DNA from: Kiritimatiellia bacterium
GTDB taxonomy: Bacteria > Verrucomicrobiota > Kiritimatiellia > RFP12 > UBA1067
Direction: 5' to 3'
NCBI GenBank assembly: GCA_017427485.1
Contig: JAFRSR010000066.1
Coordinates: forward strand, 1-34,213
Length of the DNA: 34,213 bases
The translations under genes were made by a program, and so were the position numbers. Below, piece by piece: positions 17,056-23,368 of this stretch. How positions within the stretch are numbered: position 1 is the stretch's first letter; every line of letters begins with the position of its first letter. The notes below the pieces were generated by a model that was given only the letters and a program-made list of their open reading frames with translations, had not been told where the DNA came from and ran no database searches.

Positions 17056-17116
17056 TATACCATTTTCTGCCCCCTTCGCGCCACCCCTTCAACACGGCGC
17101 GGAAAAATGGTATACT
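17056..17116. promoter_or_regulatory. Divergent promoter region with 13-bp perfect inverted repeat
   Basis: AGTATACCATTTT (17056-17068) and AAAATGGTATACT (17104-17116) are exact inverted copies 35 bp apart. Each contains an extended -10 element (TGGTATACT) pointing outward, one toward the GH2 gene and one toward the nifU-like gene. No strong -35 is seen, as is usual for extended -10 promoters; TTCAAC at 17090-17095 is a weak candidate for the plus side. Confidence 0.6.
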
Positions 17117-17148
17117 AATCGGCGTTGTCAACGAAGGACAAGCGAAAG

Positions 17149-17721
17149 ATGTGGAATTACTCTGAGAAGATGATGGACCACTTCCGGAATCCCCGGAACG
17201 TGGGGACGATCGAACACCCCGACGGCACGGCCACCGTGGGGTCGCTCGCGTGCGGCGACGCGCTGACGTTCCAGTTCAAGCTGGGCGAGGACGGACGGAT
17301 CAAGGAGGCCAAGTTCCAGACGTTCGGCTGCGCGAGCGCCATCGCCTCGTCGAGCGCCCTCACCGAGATGGTGATCGGCAAGACGCTCGAGGAGGCCTCG
17401 ACGATCACGAACCAGCAGATCGCGGACTACCTCGGCGGCCTGCCGCCCCAGAAGATGCACTGCTCCGTGATGGGACGCGAGGCGCTCGAGGCCGCCATCA
17501 AGAATTTCAAGACCGGCGAGAACGCCGACCGCAACCTCGAGGACGCGAAGCTCTGCGTCTGCTACAACGTGAGCGAGAACGAGGTGCGTCGCGTGATCAC
17601 CGAAAACTCCCTCACCACGGTTGAGGAGGTCACCAACTTCACGAAGGCCGGCGGCGGCTGCGGCAAGTGCAAGCCGAAGATCCAGGCCATTCTCGACGAA
17701 ATCAACGGGGGATCCAAATGA
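17149..17721 (+). CDS. nifU: NifU-like Fe-S cluster scaffold (IscU domain plus BFD-type [2Fe-2S] domain)
   Basis: A 190-residue protein that builds transient Fe-S clusters for delivery to apoproteins. Residues 1-124 are an IscU-type scaffold with three ligand cysteines, Cys35 (SLACGD), Cys61 (GCASAI) and Cys105 (HCSVMG). Residues 130-185 are a BFD-like [2Fe-2S] domain with Cys136, Cys138, Cys171 and Cys174 (CVC and CGKC). The C-terminal NFU domain of full-length NifU (roughly 275-310 residues) is absent, a two-domain form. Start ATG 17149 follows AAGGA; an in-frame TTG at 17125 is less likely. No cysteine desulfurase gene is in the window. The stop overlaps the next start as ATGA. Confidence 0.9.
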   Translation: MWNYSEKMMDHFRNPRNVGTIEHPDGTATVGSLACGDALTFQFKLGEDGRIKEAKFQTFGCASAIASSSALTEMVIGKTLEEASTITNQQIADYLGGLPPQKMHCSVMGREALEAAIKNFKTGENADRNLEDAKLCVCYNVSENEVRRVITENSLTTVEEVTNFTKAGGGCGKCKPKIQAILDEINGGSK

Positions 17722-19238
17722 AGATCGGATTCGACAACGAGAAGTACCTCTCCGAGCAGAGCGAGGAGATCCGCCGCCGCGCCGCGAAGTACGGCAAGCT
17801 CTACCTCGAGTTCGGCGGGAAGCTCATGAACGACTTCCACGCCGCGCGCTGCCTCCCGGGCTACGACCCCAACGTGAAGCTCCGCCTCCTCCAGTCCCTC
17901 AAGGACCAGGCCGAGATCATCCTCTGCATCTACGCGGGCGACATCGAGCACAAGAAGATGCGCGCCGACTTCGGCATCTCTTACGCGGACGACGCGCTCA
18001 AGCTCATCGACGACCTCAAGCGCCTCGGCCTCCTGTTCCGCGGCGTGGTGATCACGCGCTACACGGGCCAGGTCGCCGCGCAGCAGTTCCGCCAGCGCCT
18101 CGAGAACCGCGGCATCAAGGTGTTCTTCCACTACGTCACGCAGGGCTACCCGGCGGACGTCGAGACGATCGTCTCCGAGGCCGGCTACGGCAAGAACGAG
18201 TACGTGCCCACCGAGCGCCCCATCGTGGTCGTGACCGCGCCCGGCCCCGGCTCCGGCAAGTTCGCCACGTGCCTCTCGCAGATCTACCACGAGCACCGCC
18301 GCGGGAAGAAGGCCGCCTACTCGAAGTTCGAGACCTTCCCCGTGTGGAACATGCCGCTCGAGCATCCGCTCAACGTCGCCTACGAGGCCGCCACGATCGA
18401 CCTCAAGGACTGCAACATGATCGACCCGTACCACCTCCAGGCGTACGGCAAGACGACGGTGAACTACAACCGCGACGTGGACGCCTTCCCGCTCCTGCGC
18501 GCCATCTGGGAGAAGATGACGGGCAAGGAGTGCCCCTACAAGTCGCCCACGGACATGGGCGTGAACCGCATCGGCTTCGGCATCGTCGATGACGAAGTCG
18601 TACGCGAGGCCTCGAAGCAGGAGGTCATCCGCCGCGACTTCCGCTACATGACGGACTTCGCCCTCGGCACGACCGACCGCGACTCCGTGGCCCGTGCCGA
18701 CGCGCTCATGCAGAAGCTCGGCCTCAAGCCCGAGGACCGCATCCCCGTGGAGGCCGCCCGCCAGGCGGCGCAGAACGCGAAGGAGGCCGGCAAGGGCAAG
18801 GCCGGCGGCGAGATCGTCTCCGGCGCCGCCATCCAGCTGAAGGACGGGCGCATCGTCACGGGACGCAACTCGGACGAAATGCACGCCGCCGCCGCCATGA
18901 TGCTGAACGCCGTCAAGGCGCTTGCCGGCATCCCCGCCCAGATCCCCCTCATCGCCCCGAACGTGATCCTGTCGATCGCCCACATGAAGCACGACATCCT
19001 CAAAGGCGGCTACACCTCGCTCAACCTGGACGAGGCGCTGATCGGCCTCGCGATCTCCTGCACCACGAACCCCACGGCGCAGATCGCCACCGAGAAGCTC
19101 AACGAGCTGCGCGGCTGCGAGGTGCACATGACGCACATCGTCACGCCCGGCGACGAGGCCGGCCTGCGCCGACTCGGCTGCCGCTTCACGAGCGACCCGT
19201 ACTTCGCCTCGAACGCCCTCTTCACCGCCGGCCAATAG
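17718..19238 (+). CDS. UPF0371 (DUF1846) family protein
   Basis: A 506-residue protein that matches the UPF0371/DUF1846 family along its whole length, beginning MKIGFDNEKYLSEQS. It has a phosphate-loop-like stretch VVTAPGPGSGKFATCLSQ near residues 172-190. It also has EHPLNVAYEAATIDL and the conserved SIAHMKHDIL and GCEVHMTHI blocks toward the C-terminus. The length fits the family (about 500). The family is widespread and its biochemical role is not established to my knowledge. It appears cytoplasmic. ATG 17718 overlaps the nifU-like stop by 4 nt (ATGA), so the two are probably translated in a coupled way, which hints at a link to Fe-S assembly. Confidence 0.92.
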   Translation: MKIGFDNEKYLSEQSEEIRRRAAKYGKLYLEFGGKLMNDFHAARCLPGYDPNVKLRLLQSLKDQAEIILCIYAGDIEHKKMRADFGISYADDALKLIDDLKRLGLLFRGVVITRYTGQVAAQQFRQRLENRGIKVFFHYVTQGYPADVETIVSEAGYGKNEYVPTERPIVVVTAPGPGSGKFATCLSQIYHEHRRGKKAAYSKFETFPVWNMPLEHPLNVAYEAATIDLKDCNMIDPYHLQAYGKTTVNYNRDVDAFPLLRAIWEKMTGKECPYKSPTDMGVNRIGFGIVDDEVVREASKQEVIRRDFRYMTDFALGTTDRDSVARADALMQKLGLKPEDRIPVEAARQAAQNAKEAGKGKAGGEIVSGAAIQLKDGRIVTGRNSDEMHAAAAMMLNAVKALAGIPAQIPLIAPNVILSIAHMKHDILKGGYTSLNLDEALIGLAISCTTNPTAQIATEKLNELRGCEVHMTHIVTPGDEAGLRRLGCRFTSDPYFASNALFTAGQ

Positions 19239-19265
19239 CGCGCGGCCCACGGAACGGAACGGCGC

Positions 19266-20777
19266 ATGGGCGTGTTGCTCGCGAGCGAACGGCGGACGGC
19301 GAAGGGACGCATCTTCCTCGCCATCGTCTACTCCGTGCTGATCCTCGGCGGCCTTACGATGGTGTTGCCGTTCCTCATCATGCTCGCCTCAAGCATTTCG
19401 GGGCCTTACGACTACAACCGCCATTCGCCCGTCGTGCGCGCGCTTTGGGACCGTGACGACTGTTTCATGCGCTCGCTCGCCACCTACTTCCCGCGCTTCC
19501 CGCGCGAAATCTACCCCGACGCCCCCGAATCCTGGGGCAGCTGGGCGACGGTGGCACGCGACACGGACGGCCTCGCCGCCTTTGCCGCACAGCACCTCGA
19601 ACCCGCCTGGACGAACCTCGACGTGCGCGCCGACTGGAAACGCCGCGCCGAAGCGTTCCGCGACCGCACGCTCGCCTGGGACATCGACTACACCACCTGT
19701 TCCTACGACGCACGCGATGTGGCGCCGTTCGTCAAGTCGCAGACCACCCTCGACGAACTGAACCGCACGTGGCCCGTCCGCTACCGCAGCTTCTTCGACA
19801 TCTCCTTCACCGCCGAGTCGAAGATCCCCCTCGGCCACGCCTCGTGGAAACCGCCGAAGGACGACCCGAAGTACGCGATGTGGTGCGCGTTCAAGGACTC
19901 CTACCGACAGCGCATGGTCGCCGACGGCGACTACATCTGCCGCACGCTCCCCTTCCCGCTCGTCACTTCACCCCAAACCACGAACCACGAACCACGAACC
20001 ACGGACCACGAACCACAAACCACAAACCACGAACCACAAGCCACGGATATCCGCGCCGCCCTCGCTACGCAGTTCATCGAACACGGCCGCCGCGACTTCT
20101 GGCGGAGCGCCGTCGCGAACTACCGCCTCGTGGGCGACTACCTCTTCGTGCGCGGACGCGCCTTCCTCAACACGCTCATCCTCGTGCTGCTCACCGTCCT
20201 CGCGCACCTCACCGTCAACCCGCTCGCCGCCTACGCGCTCTCGCGCTTCCGCATGCGCGGCACGGAGAAGATTCTCCTCTTCCTGCTCGCCACGATGGCG
20301 TTCCCCGCGGCCGTCACCGCCATTCCCGGCTTCCTCCTCGTGCGCGACCTCGGGCTTCTCAACACCTTCGCCGCGCTCGTCCTCCCCACCGTGGCGAGCG
20401 GCATGTCGATCTTCATCCTCAAGGGGTTCTTCGACGCCCTCCCGCGCGAGCTCTACGAGGCCGCCGCGATCGACGGCGCGTCCGAATGGCTCGTGTTCCG
20501 CAAGATCACGCTCCCGATGACCACGCCCATCCTCGCCGTCAACGCGCTCAACAGCTTCCTCGCGGCGTACAACTCATGGGAGTGGGCGTTCCTCGTGTGC
20601 CAGAAGGAGTCGCACTGGACGCTCGCCGTGTGGATGTACCAGATGAGCCAGCAGTTCGCGGGACAGCCCTGGTGCGTGATGGCCGGCTTCGTGCTCGTGT
20701 CCATCCCCACCGCCGTCGTGTTCCTCGCCTGCCAGAAGGTCATCCTCCGCGGCATCGTCCTCCCCTCGATGAAATAG
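19266..20777 (+). CDS. MalG-type carbohydrate ABC transporter permease with a large extracytoplasmic insertion
   Basis: A 503-residue permease; the usual MalG type is about 280. Transmembrane helix 1 is at about 17-39. Then comes an insertion of roughly 240 residues before the remaining helices begin near 290. The transport domain is normal and has the ATPase-coupling EAA loop at about 398-417 (YEAAAIDGASEWLVFRKIT). The insertion is hydrophilic, rich in Trp, Arg and Asp, and would lie outside the cytoplasmic membrane. It includes a 7-residue tandem repeat (237-259) encoded by heptamer array 4. No binding protein, second permease or ATPase gene is nearby, so it is an orphan or its partners lie elsewhere. 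It starts 27 bp after UPF0371 and probably shares its transcript. Confidence 0.82.
   Translation: MGVLLASERRTAKGRIFLAIVYSVLILGGLTMVLPFLIMLASSISGPYDYNRHSPVVRALWDRDDCFMRSLATYFPRFPREIYPDAPESWGSWATVARDTDGLAAFAAQHLEPAWTNLDVRADWKRRAEAFRDRTLAWDIDYTTCSYDARDVAPFVKSQTTLDELNRTWPVRYRSFFDISFTAESKIPLGHASWKPPKDDPKYAMWCAFKDSYRQRMVADGDYICRTLPFPLVTSPQTTNHEPRTTDHEPQTTNHEPQATDIRAALATQFIEHGRRDFWRSAVANYRLVGDYLFVRGRAFLNTLILVLLTVLAHLTVNPLAAYALSRFRMRGTEKILLFLLATMAFPAAVTAIPGFLLVRDLGLLNTFAALVLPTVASGMSIFILKGFFDALPRELYEAAAIDGASEWLVFRKITLPMTTPILAVNALNSFLAAYNSWEWAFLVCQKESHWTLAVWMYQMSQQFAGQPWCVMAGFVLVSIPTAVVFLACQKVILRGIVLPSMK
19974..20043. repeat. Heptamer array 4 (ten units) translated as a 7-residue repeat
   Basis: Ten consecutive units of consensus CRAACCA, in order CAAACCA, CGAACCA (three times), CGGACCA, CGAACCA, CAAACCA (twice), CGAACCA, CAAGCCA. 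Three heptamers make 21 nt, so translation in the permease frame repeats every seven residues (TTNHEPR/TTDHEPQ). The exact 70-bp length leaves the frame compatible with the flanking domain. Confidence 0.9.
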
Positions 20778-20780
20778 CGG

Positions 20781-20987
20781 CTACACGCCTCTCCTACGTT
20801 CGATGAACTCGTCCACGGCGGCGATCATGTTCTCCTCGCGCTCAATGTGGAACAGCTCGAAAGAATCCATGATGAACTTCGAGACGCCATATTTCTCGAA
20901 AAGCGCGGCGACCTCCGCGCCGCTGAGTCCCTTGGCGTGACGATACAGCTCTGCGGCAAAGACCAGATACTCCCCTTCGCGGCTCAT
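20781..20987 (-). CDS. DUF3791 family small protein (third gene of the DUF3990 cassette)
   Basis: A 68-residue protein of DUF3791 type, with LVFAAELYRHAKGLSGAEV, then LFEKYGVSKFIMDSFELFH and a C-terminal DEFIERR helix. It appears to be all helical and cytoplasmic. Family members are typically found beside DUF3990 genes; their function is unknown to me, and an antitoxin or chaperone role is only a guess. The start ATG overlaps the previous stop (TGATG), with GGAGG 7 nt upstream lying inside the last codons of the previous gene. The gene ends 3 bp from the convergent permease stop. Confidence 0.85.
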   Translation of the reverse strand: MSREGEYLVFAAELYRHAKGLSGAEVAALFEKYGVSKFIMDSFELFHIEREENMIAAVDEFIERRRGV

Positions 20988-21232
20988 CACAGCGCCTCCT
21001 GCGGATAGGTAAACTTGCCCGTGCGCAACTCCTCTTCGACCAGCGACGCGAGCAGCTGCGGACTATGATGCCAGAGCTTCTGCCCTTCGTCCGAAATCGC
21101 GGCATATGCGGACGAGGTGAAGTACTTGTTCATGGCGGACACTTCGTCGATTCCAAGCGAATCCGCAAGCAACCCGACGACCGCCGGGGAAATCACCACC
21201 GCCAAATACCCTGCATACTTGCGCGCGTCCAT
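20987..21232 (-). CDS. Small hypothetical protein of the DUF3990 cassette
   Basis: An 81-residue protein. An N-terminal helix (YLAVVISPAVVGLLADSLG) is followed by VSAMNKYFTSSAYAAI, then KLWHHSPQLLASLVEEE and a tail ending YPQEAL. I recognise the KLWHxSP and terminal PEEA-like features as those of small proteins found between DUF3990 and DUF3791 genes in gut bacteria, but know no assigned function. It is not clearly membrane-bound: the apolar N-terminal stretch is short and interrupted by Pro. It is coupled on both sides by TGATG overlaps. It may be the third component of an ADP-ribosyltransferase-like toxin module. Confidence 0.8.
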   Translation of the reverse strand: MDARKYAGYLAVVISPAVVGLLADSLGIDEVSAMNKYFTSSAYAAISDEGQKLWHHSPQLLASLVEEELRTGKFTYPQEAL

Positions 21233-21708
21233 CACAGCACCTCCGTGTTGACATGCTTGAGATAGCGGAACATCCTCGGCGTCGCGAACACCAGCTGGTC
21301 ATACAGTCTCTTGACCATGAGGCCGCTTATCGTCGCCTCTTTGCTGATGAATCCCCGCATGTACAGGCCGATGGTCGTGTAGACGTCATCATTCGCCACA
21401 GGTCCCATGATCAGATCATATCGCACGCCGAAGTATTGCCCGGATCTGTTCGCCGCCACGAAATCAAGCCAATCCTCCGAAGGAGAATCGAACCTCCTCA
21501 CAAGGCATTCGGAAAACGCCGCCTCGTCAAACTCGTATGTGTTGATCATCGGAGTGCCGCCACGCCTCGCCACAACGCTTTTCGCAAAGCGCACAGCCTG
21601 CTCGCGGTTCGTCGTGGTGTAGAATCCTGGCCCAAAGTCGAGCATTCGATTCGACTCAACGAGCATCGGCATCTTCACCTCAACATTGCTGGAATGATAG
21701 AGTGTCAT
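21232..21708 (-). CDS. DUF3990 protein, ADP-ribosyltransferase-like
   Basis: A 158-residue protein with the DUF3990 signatures: LYHSS at the N-terminus (His5), DFGPGFYTTTNREQA (Tyr30), YDLIMGPVANDDVY (97-110) and a C-terminal LVFATPRMFRYLKHV. His5 and Tyr30 sit where the first two catalytic positions of H-Y-E type ADP-ribosyltransferases would be. The third position is probably in the NDD at 106-108, a departure from Glu. NAD-dependent modification is an inference from the fold family. It is the first gene of the three-gene cassette and begins 36 bp after rph. Base composition is lower in GC than the flanks by eye, which fits lateral acquisition. Confidence 0.87.
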   Translation of the reverse strand: MTLYHSSNVEVKMPMLVESNRMLDFGPGFYTTTNREQAVRFAKSVVARRGGTPMINTYEFDEAAFSECLVRRFDSPSEDWLDFVAANRSGQYFGVRYDLIMGPVANDDVYTTIGLYMRGFISKEATISGLMVKRLYDQLVFATPRMFRYLKHVNTEVL

Positions 21709-21744
21709 GACATTACAACCTCAATTTCACAACATAGAACTCGC

Positions 21745-22452
21745 TCATCCCATCAAGGCGAAGATGCGCCTGAGGCCCTTGCGGGCGAGGGCGCGGAGGG
21801 CGTCGAGGGATTCCTCGGTGAACGGATTGTGCTCGGCCGTGCCCTGCAGCTCGACATAGCGCCCGTCGTCGGTCATCACGACGTTCAGATCGACCTCAGC
21901 CGTGGAGTCGTGCGCGTAGTCGAGGTCGAGCGTGGGCTTGCCGTCGCAGACGCCGACCGACACCGCCGCGACGCGGTGGACGATCGGGTTCTCGGCGAGC
22001 GTGCCGTCCGCGAGGAGTTTCGCGACGGCGTCCTGCAGGGCGACCATGCCGCCCGTGATGGAGGCGCACCGCGTGCCGCCGTCCGCCTGCAGCACGTCGC
22101 AGTCGATGGTGATCTGCCGCTCGCCGAGCTTCGACATGTCGACGGCGGCGCGGAGGGAGCGTCCGATGAGACGCTGGATCTCCGTCGAGCGGGCGTCCAG
22201 CTTCAGCTTCTTGATGTCGCGGTCCTTGCGCCCGCCGCCGGTGGAGGACGGCAGCATCGCGTATTCCGCCGTCACCCAGCCCTGCCCCGTGCCCTTCAGG
22301 AAAGACGGGACCTTGTCGTCCACGCTGGCCGTGCAGAGCACCCACGTGTCGCCCCACTTGACGAGGACGCTTCCCGCCGCGTACTTGGTGAAGTTGCGCA
22401 CGATCTCGATCGGACGCAGCTGGTCGCTCTTTCTCTTTGCAGTCTTCTTCAT
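21745..22452 (-). CDS. rph: Ribonuclease PH
   Basis: A 235-residue phosphorolytic exoribonuclease that trims the 3' ends of tRNA precursors. It is recognised by [37 protein letters not shown] (an Arg-rich phosphate and RNA contact region), [13 protein letters not shown] and the Asp-containing [18 protein letters not shown]. The length is normal. The ATG follows a strong GGAGG 7 nt upstream. It starts 14 bp after the methyltransferase gene, and a tRNA gene lies just upstream on the same strand. Confidence 0.96.
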   Translation of the reverse strand: MKKTAKRKSDQLRPIEIVRNFTKYAAGSVLVKWGDTWVLCTASVDDKVPSFLKGTGQGWVTAEYAMLPSSTGGGRKDRDIKKLKLDARSTEIQRLIGRSLRAAVDMSKLGERQITIDCDVLQADGGTRCASITGGMVALQDAVAKLLADGTLAENPIVHRVAAVSVGVCDGKPTLDLDYAHDSTAEVDLNVVMTDDGRYVELQGTAEHNPFTEESLDALRALARKGLRRIFALMG

Positions 22453-22466
22453 CTCGAATCCTCCTT

Positions 22467-23021
22467 CTAAGCTCTACTGCCGCCCCCACGCGCCTCAAGC
22501 GCAAGGAGCGCCTCCTTGTTCTGGATTCCGCCGCCGTAGCCAGTCAGGACGCCGTGCGCGCCGACGACGCGGTGACAGGGAATGATCAGGCAGATCGGGT
22601 TCCAGCCGACGGCCCCGCCCACGGCTTGCGCGGACATCCGGGCGAGCCCGTGCCGCTTCGCGATCTTCGCCGCGATCTCGCCGTAGGTCGCCGTTGCACC
22701 AAACGGAATCTCCAGCATCTCGCGAACGACTTCCTCGCGAAACGGCGTGGCGTCGACCAACCGGTACGCGGGCGTGAAGTCGGGCTGCCGTCCGCTGAAA
22801 TAGACATCGAGCCAACGACGCGCCTCGTGGAAGACGGGCAGTTCCGGATTGCAGACCCTGCCCCCGGCCGCGCGCTTCGCCTCGTCGCGCGATCCGTCGA
22901 ACCAGAGGCCGGTCAACGCCGTACCGTCCGAGCTCATCTTGAGATCGCTGAAACCGTCGGGCGTACGGTATATCCATCCAAACGAATCAAGCGAGATGAA
23001 GTCTGAATCATTCACAGGCAT
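22467..23021 (-). CDS. ogt: Methylated-DNA--protein-cysteine methyltransferase
   Basis: A 184-residue protein that removes alkyl groups from O6-methylguanine by irreversible transfer to a cysteine. The acceptor is Cys149 in IIPCHRVV. The helix-turn-helix region ([20 protein letters not shown]) and the active-site loop [13 protein letters not shown] are complete. The N-terminal half is a poorly conserved RNaseH-like domain, as usual. It is an Ogt-type short protein without an Ada regulatory domain. No clear ribosome site precedes the ATG at 23021, so the start is less certain. It lies about 57 bp after tRNA-Val on the same strand and may be read through from its promoter. Confidence 0.93.
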   Translation of the reverse strand: MPVNDSDFISLDSFGWIYRTPDGFSDLKMSSDGTALTGLWFDGSRDEAKRAAGGRVCNPELPVFHEARRWLDVYFSGRQPDFTPAYRLVDATPFREEVVREMLEIPFGATATYGEIAAKIAKRHGLARMSAQAVGGAVGWNPICLIIPCHRVVGAHGVLTGYGGGIQNKEALLALEARGGGSRA

Positions 23022-23078
23022 TACAAGTCAATTCGCGGTACACGCGGCGGAAAAGGATGAACTTGACACAGGGACATT

Positions 23079-23155
23079 TGGTGGGCTATAGTGGATTCGA
23101 ACCACTGACCTCTTCCATGTCAAGGAAGCGCTCTAACCAACTGAGCTAATAGCCC
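23079..23155 (-). tRNA. tRNA-Val (anticodon GAC), CCA encoded
   Basis: A complete 77-nt cloverleaf on the minus strand. The acceptor is GGGCTAT/ATAGCCC, the D stem GCTC/GAGC, the anticodon stem CTTCC/GGAAG with loop TTGACAT, and the T stem AGTGG/CCACT with loop TTCGAAT. The variable loop is 5 nt. The anticodon GAC reads GUC and GUU valine codons. The discriminator is A, and the CCA end is encoded. Confidence 0.97.
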
Positions 23156-23174
23156 GATACGGAAAACGGCAGAT

Positions 23175-23203
23175 AGTGTATCAAAAGAGTCTCGTCGGGT
23201 CAA
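23175..23203 (-). promoter_or_regulatory. Promoter of tRNA-Val
   Basis: On the minus strand, TTGACC (23203-23198) is followed by a 17-bp spacer and TACACT (23180-23175), with an extended TG two bases before the -10. This places the start of transcription about 12-15 nt before the tRNA 5' end. The -10 overlaps TGTATCAAAA (23177-23186), an inverted copy of part of the direct repeats at 23231-23263. Confidence 0.7.
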
Positions 23204-23205
23204 TG

Positions 23206-23263
23206 GGTAAAAACCGCCGATTTTTACCTGCATACATTTTTGATACATTTTGCATACATTTCC
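23206..23263. promoter_or_regulatory. AT-rich palindrome plus three 11-bp direct repeats between tRNA-Val and comM
   Basis: GGTAAAAA (23206-23213) and TTTTTACC (23221-23228) form an 8-bp inverted repeat around a 7-nt centre. Three direct repeats with an exact 11-bp period follow: CATACATTTTT (23231), GATACATTTTG (23242) and CATACATTTCC (23253). The one-turn spacing suggests an operator or a bent, UP-like element serving the divergent promoters. Confidence 0.6.
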
Positions 23264-23290
23264 GTGCTTTTCTTTTGACAGTTTGCCCCA

Positions 23291-23319
23291 TTGCCCCCAG
23301 AGGACGCACGTGGTATTCT
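23291..23319 (+). promoter_or_regulatory. Probable comM promoter
   Basis: TTGCCC (23291-23296), a 17-bp spacer and TATTCT (23314-23319), with an extended TG (TGGTATTCT). The transcript would start about 40 nt before the comM ATG. The same TGGTAT core is seen at 17056-17116 and 30179-30187. Confidence 0.5.
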
Positions 23320-23368
23320 GTTCGCGTGGACGGCGAATCAGGACGCCGCCCCTCCAGAGGAACATGCC

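Noticed and set aside
19974..20043. The repeat array as a CRISPR
   Set aside because: The units are 7 bp and contiguous, with no spacers; no cas genes are present.
23206..23228. GGTAAAAA/TTTTTACC palindrome as a rho-independent terminator
   Set aside because: The stem is AT-rich and the palindrome lies upstream of both divergent promoters, not after a gene.
23275..23280. A perfect TTGACA as the -35 of comM
   Set aside because: It is 33 bp from the -10 candidate TATTCT, too far for a sigma-70 promoter; TTGCCC at 23291 has the right 17-bp spacing.
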